NCBI RefSeq assembly: GCF_900091725.1
Contig: NZ_FMBW01000095.1
Span: 209,522 to 273,521, forward strand
Source: Streptomyces sp. DvalAA-43
Lineage (GTDB): Bacteria > Actinomycetota > Actinomycetes > Streptomycetales > Streptomycetaceae
Direction: 5' to 3'
Length of the DNA stretch: 64,000 nucleotides
The notes beneath the pieces are model-generated. The model was not told the origin of the DNA, ran no database searches, and worked only from the letters and a program-made list of their open reading frames with translations. This document shows, in pieces, positions 1 through 8,748 of this stretch. Both the position numbers and the translations under genes were made by a program. Within the stretch, counting starts at the first letter, position 1, and each line of letters opens with the position of its first letter.

Positions 1-2106
1 CAGGAGCCGCTCGCGGGCGGCGGCGACCGTGCGGTAGACGGTGAGGGCGTCGGCCCAGCGGCCGAGCCAGCCGAGACCGACGGCGACCTCGCGGCGGCTG
101 ACGAGGGTGTCGGGGTGGTCGGGGCCCAGGACGCGTTCGCGGATCGCGCACACTTCGCGGGCCTCGGCGAGCGCCTCCTCCCAGCGGGCCAGGCGCCCCA
201 GGTTGACGCCGAGGCCGTGGCGGGCGCGGAGCGTCTCGGGGTGGGCGGGGCCGCCCACTCTGGTCCGGTCCTCCACCAGGACGCGGTACAGCTCCAGGGC
301 CTCCGCGCTGCGGCCCAGGCGGCCGAGGCTGATGCCGACCTCGTAGCGGGCGGAGAGCGTGTCGGGGTGGTCGGCGCCGAGCGAACGCGACCGGGCGCGG
401 GCGACGTCCTGGTAGGCCTGGAGGGCTTCCGTCCAGCGCCCGAGCCTGCCGAGTGTGTACGCCACCTCGTAGAGCGTGACCAGGGTGTCGGGGTGGTCGG
501 CGCCGAGCAGCCGGGTGCGGGCCGACACCACGTCCCTGGCCATCCGGCAGGAGTCCTCCAGGCGGCCGAGCCTGCCGAGGTTGAAGGCGAGGTTGTGGCG
601 GCAGCGCAGGGTGTCGGGGTGGTCGGGGCCCATCGACCGCTCCCGGGAGGCCAGCACCTCCGCGTACACCTGGTGGGCCTCGAAGTGGCGGCCCAGCCGG
701 CCCAGCACGTACGCCGCCTCCTGACGGGCGGCCAGGGTGTCGGGGTGGTCGGGGCCCAGGCTGCGCTCGCGGCCCCGGGCGACGCGGTCGAACTCCCGCA
801 GGGCGTCCGCGGCGCGTCCGGTGCGGCTGAGCGTGAAGCCGATCTCGTACCGGCTGGAGAGGGTGTCGGGGTGGTCGGGGCCGAGGGCGTGCTCGCGTTC
901 GGCGGCGACCGCGCGGTGCACCTCTCCGGCCTCCTCCCAGTGGCCGAGCCGGCCCAGGTCGAGCCCGGCGCTGTGCCGGCCGGCGAGGACGGACAGCAGC
1001 TCCGGCGACGGGGTCGGGCGCTCGGCCCTGACCGGCACCGGCTCACCGGTGAGGCGGCTCGGGTCGGCGCCGGTGGTCCACTCGCCGGTGAGACCGGCGG
1101 AGTGGTCGGGCGGAGCGAGCCCGGGGAGGGCGCCGGTCGCCTTGTGCCCGATGGTCATGCCACGGGTCCAGGCCGGCAGCTGCTGACCGGGGTACAGGAC
1201 GGGAACGGGCGGTGCGAGCGGTACCGGCCCGGTGGACGGCAGGTGCGGCTGCTCGCCGGTGCGGCCGACGATGATCCGCCGGCGCAGGTCGCCCGCGTCG
1301 ACCGGCCGCTCCTCGGGGGTCTTGGCCAGCAGTTCCAGCACCACGCGGTCGAAGAAGCCCGGGAGTTCGGCCCGGTGGGTGCGCAGCGGCCGGGGCTGGG
1401 TGTCGCGGTGTCCGACCAGGACGGCCCAGGCGTCGTCGAGGTCGAACGGCGGCGCTCCGGTGGCGATCTCGTACAGCACGCAGCCCAGCGAGTAGAGGTC
1501 GCTGCGGTGGTCGACCTGGCCGCCGCTGATCTGCTCGGGCGACATGTAGTGCGGGGTGCCCATGGCGATGCCGGTGCCGGTGAGGCGGGAGGTGAAGCCG
1601 ATGTCGTGGCCGAGCCTGGCGATGCCGAAGTCGCAGATCTTCACCGTGCCGTCGGCCAGCCGCATGATGTTGGCCGGCTTGAGGTCGCGGTGCACGATGC
1701 CCTGCTGATGGGTGTAGCCGAGGGCGTCGGCGACCTGTTCGGCGATGTCGACGACGTCGGGCACCGGCAGGGGATGCTGTTTGTTGTCCTCCAGGAGCTG
1801 GCTGAGGTTGCGGCCGTCGAGGAGTTCCATGACCAGGTAGAGGACGCCCTCGTGCTCGCCGAAGTCGTGGACGACGGTGACGCCGCGGTGCTGGAGCGCG
1901 GCGGCGACCCGGGCCTCGCGGCGGAAGCGTTCGCGCAGGACTCGGGTGAATGACTGATCGTGCTGGGGCCCCACCGGCTTGAGGCATTTGACGGCGACCT
2001 GGCGACCGAGCGACTCGTCGCGGGCGCGCCACACCTCGCCCATGCCCCCGCGCCCGATCAGATCGAGCAGCCGGTACCGGCTCTGGATCAGTCTGGTGTC
2101 CGCCAT
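1..2106 (-). CDS. Serine/threonine protein kinase with C-terminal TPR repeats (3' end outside window)
   Basis: The reading frame stays open to the left edge, so about 702 residues are visible and the C-terminus is missing. The N-terminal half is a Hanks-type kinase: glycine loop GRGGMGEV near residue 17, VAVK with Lys about 40, HRDLKPAN at about 139, DFG at about 159. A Pro-rich linker (about 285-370) follows, then kinesin-light-chain-type TPRs, each with a GPDHPDTL-like motif. No membrane segment is seen, so it is probably cytosolic, with the TPRs binding a partner or substrate. ATG at 2106 is the first start after an in-frame stop at 2125-2127 and is preceded directly by GGGAG. The neighbouring ligase gene is divergent. 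The kinase call is firm; its target is unknown. Confidence 0.93.
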   Translation of the reverse strand, partial: MADTRLIQSRYRLLDLIGRGGMGEVWRARDESLGRQVAVKCLKPVGPQHDQSFTRVLRERFRREARVAAALQHRGVTVVHDFGEHEGVLYLVMELLDGRNLSQLLEDNKQHPLPVPDVVDIAEQVADALGYTHQQGIVHRDLKPANIMRLADGTVKICDFGIARLGHDIGFTSRLTGTGIAMGTPHYMSPEQISGGQVDHRSDLYSLGCVLYEIATGAPPFDLDDAWAVLVGHRDTQPRPLRTHRAELPGFFDRVVLELLAKTPEERPVDAGDLRRRIIVGRTGEQPHLPSTGPVPLAPPVPVLYPGQQLPAWTRGMTIGHKATGALPGLAPPDHSAGLTGEWTTGADPSRLTGEPVPVRAERPTPSPELLSVLAGRHSAGLDLGRLGHWEEAGEVHRAVAAEREHALGPDHPDTLSSRYEIGFTLSRTGRAADALREFDRVARGRERSLGPDHPDTLAARQEAAYVLGRLGRHFEAHQVYAEVLASRERSMGPDHPDTLRCRHNLAFNLGRLGRLEDSCRMARDVVSARTRLLGADHPDTLVTLYEVAYTLGRLGRWTEALQAYQDVARARSRSLGADHPDTLSARYEVGISLGRLGRSAEALELYRVLVEDRTRVGGPAHPETLRARHGLGVNLGRLARWEEALAEAREVCAIRERVLGPDHPDTLVSRREVAVGLGWLGRWADALTVYRTVAAARERLL
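105..880 (-). repeat. Seven 126-bp-spaced coding repeats (42-residue TPR units)
   Basis: The motif gtgtcggggtggtcgg or a close variant recurs at about 105, 231, 357, 483, 609, 735 and 861, always 126 bp apart. On the minus strand each copy encodes a GPDHPDTL-type TPR signature, giving seven uniform 42-residue units. The array probably continues beyond the left edge. Confidence 0.85.
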
Positions 2107-2371
2107 CTCCCGCAGTCGCCCCCGTCACTACGCCTGTTTCCGCGCCCTCCCCGGCCCGTCCAGTATGGCGTCCCGGCTGCGCGGTTCGTACGGGGTGGGG
2201 CGGCTGCCGGGACCGAGCCGGGCCATCGCGGCAGAATGTGACCCCCGAAGCGCCCCGGGTCGGCGTCCACCATGCTGGCCGTACCTCCCGCTCGGCGACG
2301 TACGCAGGCGAAGGATACGTGCGGGCACCGACACCTCCCATGGTTCCCGCAGGGACTACCGGGACGGTCCG

Positions 2372-2400
2372 TTGCGGTGTACACGGGTTCCTCCTAGGGT
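2372..2400 (+). promoter_or_regulatory. Candidate promoter, leaderless start of the YbdK-type gene
   Basis: TTGCGG (2372-2377), a 17-bp spacer and TAGGGT (2395-2400) match a housekeeping-type Streptomyces promoter. The ATG at 2408 lies 7 nt beyond the -10 element, so transcription would begin at or next to the start codon. The rest of the 2107-2407 gap shows nothing else recognisable; it must also hold the divergent kinase promoter. Confidence 0.5.
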
Positions 2401-2407
2401 GACCTCC

Positions 2408-3538
2408 ATGGCCGATTCGAGCGGATTACGTCCTTCGGTGCCGCTCATGGGCGTCGAGGAGGAGCACTTCCTCGTCGACCCCCTCACCCGTGAGGTCGTC
2501 CCGTACGCGGGAGATGTGGTGCGCAAGGCCGCGGAGGATCTGGGCGATCTGGTCTCCGGGGAGCTGGGCCGGTACCAGGTGGAGACGAAGACCCCGCCGT
2601 GCGGCTCCTTCGGGGAGCTCCACGGCGAGCTGCGGCGGTTGCGGACGGCCGTCGAAGCGGCTGCGGTGGCCGTGGGGGCCCGGACGGCCGCGGTCGGCGC
2701 GGTACCGCTGGGCACCCCTATCCCGATGCCGGTCAGCGACGAGCCGCGCTGTGTGGAGCAGTTGCGCGACTACCGGGGCCTGGTCGACGAACACGTCATC
2801 TGCGCGGCCCATGTGCATGTGGGCGTCCCGGACCGGGAACGCGCCGTGCTGGTGAGCAATCATCTGCGTCGCTGGCTTCCGCATCTGATCGCGCTGTCGG
2901 CGAACTCCCCGTTCTTCTGCGGGCGTGACACGGGGTACGCCAGCTGGCGCCGCATGATGTGGCAGCGGTGGCCGGTCTCCGGGCCCCCGCCGTACTTCTC
3001 CTCCTACGACGCGTACGAGCGGCTCCTCACGGCACTCGTCGACAGCGGGACCCTGCCGGACCGTCGCACACTGTTCTGGGACATCCGGCTCTCGTCGCGG
3101 TACCCGACCATCGAGGTGCGGGCGGCCGACGTCCCCGTGACGGCCGAGGAGAGCGCCCTGCTGGCCGTGCTGGTGCGGGCGCTGACCGTCACCGCCCTGC
3201 GAGCCGTCGAGCGGGGCGACACCGGCCCCGGACTCTCCGCCGAACTGCTGCGGGCGGCGTGCTGGCGAGCGGCGCGCGACGGGCTGCGCGGCGAGGCCAT
3301 GGATCCCTGTACGGGGCGGCTGTCACCGGCCGACGGCCTGCTCCCGTCGCTGCTGCGCCACATCGGCCCCGCCCTGGAGGAGACCGGCGACCGGGAAACC
3401 GTCGTCGCCCTGCTCCACCGGCTGACGGCCACCGGCACGGGCGCCGACCGGCAGCGTGCCGTCCATGCGCGCCGCGGTTCGCTCCACGACGTCGTGGACG
3501 CCCTGGTGGCGCGGTCCCCGGCCGTCGGGCTGCGCTGA
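2408..3538 (+). CDS. Carboxylate-amine ligase, YbdK / glutamate-cysteine ligase GCS2 family
   Basis: The 376-residue product has the GCS2 layout: an N-terminal GVEEEHFLVD motif (about residue 15) that contributes ATP/metal-binding acidic residues, AAHVHVGV near 135, and a central region with SSRYPTIEVR. Family members ligate a carboxylate to an amine using ATP; YbdK shows weak glutamate-cysteine ligase activity, and the true substrate of Streptomyces paralogues is unknown. ATG 2408 was chosen over longer in-frame starts because homology begins here and a promoter -10 lies 7 nt upstream. The gene stands alone, divergent from the kinase and convergent with the stress protein gene. Confidence 0.88.
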   Translation: MADSSGLRPSVPLMGVEEEHFLVDPLTREVVPYAGDVVRKAAEDLGDLVSGELGRYQVETKTPPCGSFGELHGELRRLRTAVEAAAVAVGARTAAVGAVPLGTPIPMPVSDEPRCVEQLRDYRGLVDEHVICAAHVHVGVPDRERAVLVSNHLRRWLPHLIALSANSPFFCGRDTGYASWRRMMWQRWPVSGPPPYFSSYDAYERLLTALVDSGTLPDRRTLFWDIRLSSRYPTIEVRAADVPVTAEESALLAVLVRALTVTALRAVERGDTGPGLSAELLRAACWRAARDGLRGEAMDPCTGRLSPADGLLPSLLRHIGPALEETGDRETVVALLHRLTATGTGADRQRAVHARRGSLHDVVDALVARSPAVGLR

Positions 3539-3556
3539 TCCGGGACCGTCACCCGG

Positions 3557-4432
3557 TCAGGTGTGGGGGACGACGGCGACGGGGCAGTGCGCGTGATGGA
3601 TGGCGGCCTGGGCGACCGGGCCCAGGTGCGGTGCCGGGGCGGGGCGGTGCTCGCGCCGGCCGACGACCAGCAGCCCGGCGCCATGGGCGGCGCTCACCAC
3701 GGCCTTGGCGGGGCTTTCGAGAACGATGCGGTCGTCCACCTCCACGCGCGGGAACCTGTCGCGCCAGGGGCGCAGGACCCGGTCGAGCCGCTTCCGCGCG
3801 TCCTGGGCGATCTCCTCCGCCACGTCGTGGTCCACGCCCCAGGGCGCGTAGGCGGCCACCGGCAGGCTCTGGCCGTGGACGACCCGGAGCGGCACGCCGC
3901 GCGCCGCGGCGTCGGTGAAGGCGAATTCGAGGAGGCCGTCGCAGGGGCCGTGGAGTTTCAGCGCCACCACGACGCCGCCCTTCACGGCGGGTGCGGGGGG
4001 TGCCCCGTGCCCGCCCGCCCCGGCGCGTACCAGGACCACCGGCCGGTCGGCCCGAGCCACGACGGGCAGGCTGATGTCTCCGAGGAAATAGCTCTCCAGG
4101 GGCACCAGTCCGCGCGAACCGAGCACGGTCATCTCGGACTCCGAGGCCGCTCGCAGCAGCGCGTGCTGGGCGTCGTCGGCGACCAGGCTGCCGACGACGG
4201 GCAGGCCCGGGTGGCTCCTCTGGAGCTCCGCCCGTGCCTTGTGCACGATCCGCCTCGCCCAGTAGTTCTGGTCCATCTCCGCGGGGACCTTGGACGACTC
4301 GGGCACCAGCAGGGGCCACGCGTGCAGCAGACGCAGTGTGAGCCTGCGCCGGTCGGCCTCGTCGGCGGCCCAACGGGCCGCGGCGAGGCTCTCGGGTGAG
4401 CCGTCGAGGCCCACGGTGACGACTGGCTCCAT
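3557..4432 (-). CDS. Universal stress protein, tandem UspA domains
   Basis: The product is 291 residues made of two UspA domains (about 1-145 and 155-291). The first opens with VTVGLDGSPES and contains VLGSRGL; the second contains LLVVGRRE and ends in CPVAVVPH. These are the ATP-binding Usp landmarks, although the second domain has RREHRPAP where GxxG-type residues are usual. ATG 4432 has GGAG about 9 nt upstream; an ATG 12 codons earlier is possible. Tandem Usp proteins are typical of dormancy and redox-stress regulons in actinobacteria. It is divergent from the DUF1918-HTH gene. Confidence 0.92.
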   Translation of the reverse strand: MEPVVTVGLDGSPESLAAARWAADEADRRRLTLRLLHAWPLLVPESSKVPAEMDQNYWARRIVHKARAELQRSHPGLPVVGSLVADDAQHALLRAASESEMTVLGSRGLVPLESYFLGDISLPVVARADRPVVLVRAGAGGHGAPPAPAVKGGVVVALKLHGPCDGLLEFAFTDAAARGVPLRVVHGQSLPVAAYAPWGVDHDVAEEIAQDARKRLDRVLRPWRDRFPRVEVDDRIVLESPAKAVVSAAHGAGLLVVGRREHRPAPAPHLGPVAQAAIHHAHCPVAVVPHT

Positions 4433-4804
4433 GGCGACTGTCTCCGTCTCGTAGGTGCCGTCCGGCATCGCGAGGGCGGGAACGACGGCGAGTGGGGCCG
4501 TCCGCCCGGTCCGCCGCCTTCCCCGTGCCCCTGCCTGTCGCCGGCCGGACGAAGGCGTGGGGCCGTCGGCAGTGTGGGCGTCCGCGCCGGCACGCCGGTC
4601 ACGGCTTCTCCTCGTTCGAGAAGTACCGCAGATCCCCTGGCGCCGCATGCCGGCCCCCGGCCCGGCCGTCCCGCTCGTCGACGGACCGGTGGGCACGGCT
4701 CCGGCCCGCTGGGCTGCGCGGGATCGCGGATCCTCATCCCGTGCGACGGCACGCCGCGCGTGGCACGTTGGGTAGAGCACCATGATGAGGAAACGGCGGC
4801 GATC
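4433..4804. other. Intergenic region between divergent stress genes
   Basis: This 372-bp gap separates the divergent Usp and DUF1918-HTH genes and must hold promoters for both. No convincing -35/-10 pair, riboswitch or RNA gene was seen. The only clear signal is a GAGGAA element about 12 nt before the downstream ATG. Confidence 0.4.
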
Positions 4805-5746
4805 ATGCGAGCTCATCTCGGCGATCGACTTGTTGTCGGAAGCCCGGCCACCGGCGCCGACAGGCGCGACGGTGAGATCGTCGGACTCCACCATGCGGAC
4901 GGCACCCCGCCCTACGACGTGCGCTGGTCGGACAACGGGCGGGTGACGCTCGTGTTCCCCGGGCCCGATGCCCGTCTCCGCCACCCGGAGAACGGGCCCG
5001 GCGGCTCCTCCGCGCCGTCCGGGCCGGGCACGGCAGGAGCCGGGGCCGACTCCGAGTCCGTCGGAGCCCGGCCCGACGGGGCGGCCGGCGCGGGCGACAT
5101 CGGCCGACGCGTGGCCATGGAACGCGAGCGGCAGGGGCTGACCCGCGCGGAGACGGCCCGCCGCGCCAAAATGGCACCCGACTATCTGGCGTACATCGAA
5201 CAACGGCCGGCCGATCCGAGTCCGGCGACCCTCATCAGCCTGGCCGACGTACTCGGCACCACCGCCGTGGCGCTGCGCGGCGGCGACACCGGTCTGCCGC
5301 CCGGCCGGGGCCGGGCGCTCCCGAATCCCCGGCTGGAGGACCTGTCCCCCGACGAATGCCGCGCCCGGCTCTCCACCCACGGCGTGGGCCGTGTCGCGGT
5401 GTCGACAGCCGACGGCCCGGGGGTCTTCCCCGTGAACTACGAGGTCGTCGACGACACGATCGCTTTCCGGACCGCGCCCGGCTCCATGCCCGCCACGGCC
5501 CCGGGGACGGATGTCGCGTTCGAGGTCGACCATGTGGACGAGACCATGAGCCTGGGCTGGAGCGTGCTCGCCGTGGGCCCCGCACGGATCGTCACGGAGC
5601 CCGACGCACTGCGGCGGCTCGCCGCCCTCGCCCATACCACGCCATGGGCGGGAGGCGGACGCGACACATGGGTGTCGATCCGGCCCACGCGCCTCACCGG
5701 GCGGCGCATCAGCCCCGCCGACACCGGCTCCGGACCGGACTCATGA
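4805..5746 (+). CDS. DUF1918 - XRE helix-turn-helix - flavin/pyridoxamine-oxidase-like fusion protein
   Basis: The 313-residue product has three parts. Residues 1-60 match DUF1918: a start MRAHLGDRLVVG, then PPYDVRW and VFPGPDA. After a Gly/Ala-rich linker, residues about 100-160 form an XRE-type helix-turn-helix. Residues about 180-310 form a pyridoxamine-5-phosphate-oxidase-like split barrel that usually binds FMN, F420 or heme. This suggests a DNA-binding regulator with a redox or cofactor sensor; that role is inferred. Such proteins are common beside Usp genes in Streptomyces. The start is set by the conserved DUF1918 N-terminus. Confidence 0.85.
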   Translation: MRAHLGDRLVVGSPATGADRRDGEIVGLHHADGTPPYDVRWSDNGRVTLVFPGPDARLRHPENGPGGSSAPSGPGTAGAGADSESVGARPDGAAGAGDIGRRVAMERERQGLTRAETARRAKMAPDYLAYIEQRPADPSPATLISLADVLGTTAVALRGGDTGLPPGRGRALPNPRLEDLSPDECRARLSTHGVGRVAVSTADGPGVFPVNYEVVDDTIAFRTAPGSMPATAPGTDVAFEVDHVDETMSLGWSVLAVGPARIVTEPDALRRLAALAHTTPWAGGGRDTWVSIRPTRLTGRRISPADTGSGPDS

Positions 5747-5957
5747 AGCTCCGGCAGCGGGAGTGGACACGCACCGACGGAGCGCGGCCGGGCTCCGGCA
5801 CCGAAGAAGTACGGCCGGGCTCCCGGTCCACCGCGCACGGGCCCGCGCCACGGGGCCTCCCAGGGCCGGACGGGACCGCACCAGGGGCCGGTCGGCCCGT
5901 GTCCGCGGACCGGCTGCCCGCCCATGCTGAAACCCGAGACGACAGAGGAGGCCGTCG

Positions 5958-6419
5958 ATGAGCGCTTCTCCGACCCGCATCACCGCAGCCCTGCCCGCCG
6001 AGTACCGCGCCCGCCTGATGGGGACCGGACGGGAGGCCAACTTCGCCCAGGGAATGCGTCTCTTCGAGGAAGGAGACCACGCGGACCGCTTCTGGATCCT
6101 GCGCTCGGGCACCGTCACGCTGGACATCCGGGTGCCGGGAAGCCCACCGGTGGTGATCGAGAGCCTCGGCCCCGGCGAACTGGTCGGCTGGGCCTGGCTG
6201 TTCGAACCCTACGTCTGGCACCTCGGCGCGGAGGCGATGACACCGGTCCGTACCCATGAGTTCGACGCGGCGACCGTACGCACCATCATGGACGAGGACC
6301 CCGCTCTCGGCTCGGCCGTCGGCCACTGGGTCGGTCAGGTTCTCGCCCACCGGCTGCAGGCCACCCGGATCCGCCTGCTCGATCTCTACGCCCCTCGCGG
6401 CAGCGGTGGATCCATGTGA
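5958..6419 (+). CDS. Cyclic nucleotide-binding domain protein
   Basis: The 153-residue product is essentially a single Crp-type cNMP-binding barrel: FEEGDHADRFWILRSG (about 36-51), then LGPGELVGWAWLF, where the phosphate-binding cassette would be. No HTH follows, so it is not a complete Crp regulator. The canonical phosphate-binding Arg is not obvious, so the ligand may differ from cAMP. GAGGAGG lies 7 nt before ATG 5958. It lies downstream of the DUF1918-HTH gene, and a hairpin terminator follows its stop. Confidence 0.85.
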   Translation: MSASPTRITAALPAEYRARLMGTGREANFAQGMRLFEEGDHADRFWILRSGTVTLDIRVPGSPPVVIESLGPGELVGWAWLFEPYVWHLGAEAMTPVRTHEFDAATVRTIMDEDPALGSAVGHWVGQVLAHRLQATRIRLLDLYAPRGSGGSM

Positions 6420-6422
6420 CCG

Positions 6423-6453
6423 GTCCTGCCGGAAGAAGGAGTTCCGACAGGAC
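6423..6453 (+). terminator. Rho-independent-like hairpin after the cNMP-binding gene
   Basis: A 12-bp stem (6423-6434 with 6442-6453, one mismatch) encloses a 7-nt loop. It begins 4 nt after the stop codon. There is no T-tract, as is usual in Streptomyces. Confidence 0.55.
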
Positions 6454-6674
6454 GGACCACGCCATGCGGTGTGACCACAGCTCGTCGATGTCACCTGCCG
6501 CTTCCTCTGGCCTGCGGGTTTTCCCACCAGATTCTGTGGCACACCGCTCAGGTTGCCGAATCCACACCGGGTGCGGCTGGACACCTTCGTCGATGAGTCG
6601 ACGGACGCGGCCGCCTGTCGGGCGCGCCGATCACCCCCTGCATGCCGGGTAACGCGTGGCGGGCGGATCAAGCC

Positions 6675-7196
6675 TCAGCCCTTGACGGCCTCTGCGATCT
6701 GCAGGGCGGCCTGGGCGGGCGTGAGGTGCGTGGTGTCGACGACCTCGGCCTCGCTGTGCAGCCATGTGCGGGCCGCCTCGGCGTAGGGCTCAAGGTATTC
6801 GAGACGGAACCCCCAGGTGCCGGCCGGAGTGTCCCCCTGGATGCGCCGGCGGAGGGTGTCCTGGTCCGCATGGAGGACGAAGTGCCGTACCGGAATGGAG
6901 TGTTGGGCGAGGCCCGCGCTGATCTCGCGCCAGTACTGCTCGACCAGGACGGTCATGGGCATCACCAGGGTGCCGCCGGTGTAGTCGAGCACGTGGCGGG
7001 CGGTCTCGACGACGAGCGGCCGCCACGGCGGCCAGTGCTGGAAGTTGCCCGTCCAGGGCAGCCCCGGCGTGATGTCCATGAGTGTCTCGCCGACCTTCTC
7101 GGCGTCGAACACCCGTGAATCCGGGATCAGCTGCTGCACGAGTGCACTGGTCGTCGTCTTGCCTGCACCGTGGGTACCGTTGAGCCATACGATCAT
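6675..7196 (-). CDS. TmrB-like P-loop ATP-binding protein
   Basis: The 173-residue product starts MIVWLNGTHGAGKTTT, a Walker A motif at residues 7-14, and resembles tunicamycin-resistance protein TmrB and related small kinases: FDAEKVGETL, a WPPWRPLV motif, VMPMTVLVEQYW, and a lid-like RRR segment. It probably phosphorylates or sequesters a small molecule; the substrate cannot be read from sequence. It is a single gene, flanked by hairpin-containing DNA on one side and a 233-bp gap on the other. Confidence 0.8.
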   Translation of the reverse strand: MIVWLNGTHGAGKTTTSALVQQLIPDSRVFDAEKVGETLMDITPGLPWTGNFQHWPPWRPLVVETARHVLDYTGGTLVMPMTVLVEQYWREISAGLAQHSIPVRHFVLHADQDTLRRRIQGDTPAGTWGFRLEYLEPYAEAARTWLHSEAEVVDTTHLTPAQAALQIAEAVKG

Positions 7197-7429
7197 GGGT
7201 CCGACGCTAACGGTGTGCGGACTGCGTGCCGGTGCCGATCACGTCACAGAACGGGCACAGCAGAAAGCCGGTACGGCTTCGACGTCCCATCGGAGCAGGG
7301 CACCGGGTGTCCCCCGGAGTGGCGTCAACCACCGAGACCAGGTGCCACCTGTCTCGAAGGCCACATCTGGGCAATGCGCCCCCTCCGCGTGGTGCCGACC
7401 ATCCCTCTTCCGTGCCAACCGAAAAGCGG

Positions 7430-8608
7430 TCACCGCCGTACGCGCGGCATCCCCAGCCCGATCCACGAGATGATCTCCCGCTGGATCTCGTTGTTGCCGC
7501 CGCCGAAGGTGAAGATGACGGCGGAGCGGTATCCGCGTTCGAGCTCGCCGTGCAGCACCGCGCCCGCCGATCCCTCCTTGAGCGGGCCGGCCGAGCCGAC
7601 GACCTCCATCAGCCAGGCGTAGGCGTCGCGGCGGGCCTCGGAGCCGTAGACCTTGACGGCGGAGGCGTCCTGCGGGGTGAGGGTGGCGTTCTGGACCGCG
7701 GAGACCATCTGCCAGTTGAGGAGCTTCATGGCGTCGAGCCTGGTGTGGGTGCGGGCCAGCAGGGCGCGGACCCAGCCGAGGTCGATCACGCGCCGCCCGT
7801 CGGCCAGCCGGGTGTCCGCCGCCCAGCGCTGAACGTTGTGGAGGGAGCGGATCGCCATGGTGCCGTGGGCGGCGAGGGTGACGCGTTCGTGGTTGAGCTG
7901 GTTGGTGATGAGGCGCCAGCCCTTGTTCTCCTCGCCGACACGCCGGGAGACGGGGACGCGGACGTTCTCGTAGTAGCTGGCGGTGGTGTCGTGCGAGGCC
8001 AGGGTGTTGATCAGGGTGCAGGAGTAGCCGGGGTCCGCGGTCGGGACGAGCAGCATGGTGATGCCCTTGTGCGGCGCCGCCTCCGGGTCGGTGCGTACGG
8101 CGAGCCAGACCCAGTCCGCGGTGTCGCCGTTGGTGGTCCAGATCTTCTGCCCGTTCACGACGTAGTCGTCGCCGTCACGGACGGCGCGGGTCCGGAGCGC
8201 GGCGAGGTCGGTGCCCGCGTCGGGCTCGCTGTAGCCGATCGCGAAGTCGATCTCGCCCGCGAGGATCTTCGGCAGGAAGTACGCCTTCTGCTCGTCGGTG
8301 CCGTACCGCATGATCGTCGGGCCCACGGTGTTGAGGGCCATCAGCGGCAGCGGGACGCCCGCCTGGGCGGCCTCGTCGAAGAAGATGAACTGTTCCATCG
8401 GGGACAGCCCGCGTCCGCCGTACTCCGTCGGCCAGCCGACGCCGAGCCAGCCGTCGGTGCCGAGGCGGCGGATCGTCTCCCGGTAGAAGCGCTTCTGGGC
8501 CTCGGGGGCCGCATACCGCGTGTATGCGTCGTCGGGGACCAGTGCGGCGAAGTAGCCGCGCAGTTCGGTGCGCAACTGCTGCTGTTCAGGCGTGTATTCG
8601 AGGTGCAC
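7430..8608 (-). CDS. Acyl-CoA dehydrogenase
   Basis: The 392-residue product has the complete acyl-CoA dehydrogenase fold: an N-terminal helical domain, IGYSEPDAGTDLA and WTTNGDTADW in the FAD/substrate-binding barrel (about 130-165), and a C-terminal domain ending in GGGNNEIQREIISW. It would oxidise an acyl-CoA to the enoyl-CoA with FAD; the chain specificity is not evident. GTG 8608 follows GGAGGGGCC, a strong ribosome-binding site, and the protein begins HLEYTPEQQQL as in relatives. It stands alone upstream of a 233-bp gap. Confidence 0.9.
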   Translation of the reverse strand: MHLEYTPEQQQLRTELRGYFAALVPDDAYTRYAAPEAQKRFYRETIRRLGTDGWLGVGWPTEYGGRGLSPMEQFIFFDEAAQAGVPLPLMALNTVGPTIMRYGTDEQKAYFLPKILAGEIDFAIGYSEPDAGTDLAALRTRAVRDGDDYVVNGQKIWTTNGDTADWVWLAVRTDPEAAPHKGITMLLVPTADPGYSCTLINTLASHDTTASYYENVRVPVSRRVGEENKGWRLITNQLNHERVTLAAHGTMAIRSLHNVQRWAADTRLADGRRVIDLGWVRALLARTHTRLDAMKLLNWQMVSAVQNATLTPQDASAVKVYGSEARRDAYAWLMEVVGSAGPLKEGSAGAVLHGELERGYRSAVIFTFGGGNNEIQREIISWIGLGMPRVRR

Positions 8609-8748
8609 GGCCCCTCCGGGAGTCTCGCGGTCGCGTCGTCCGTGTGCGGCGGCGCACACAGTAGAACGTGTTGCAAGAATCCGGAAGGGCCGGGACGGTA
8701 CCGGCGAACTCCGCGCCCGACCACGCGGGGCGGCTCCTGACGCGCGGG

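Noticed and set aside
105..880. Regularly spaced repeats that could suggest a CRISPR array
   Set aside because: The 126-bp period is in frame within the kinase and encodes TPR units; spacers are not unique.
115..1953. Long plus-strand open frame opposite the kinase
   Set aside because: Its Gly/Val/Ala-rich repeated composition mirrors the TPR repeats on the other strand; no ribosome-binding site or known domain.
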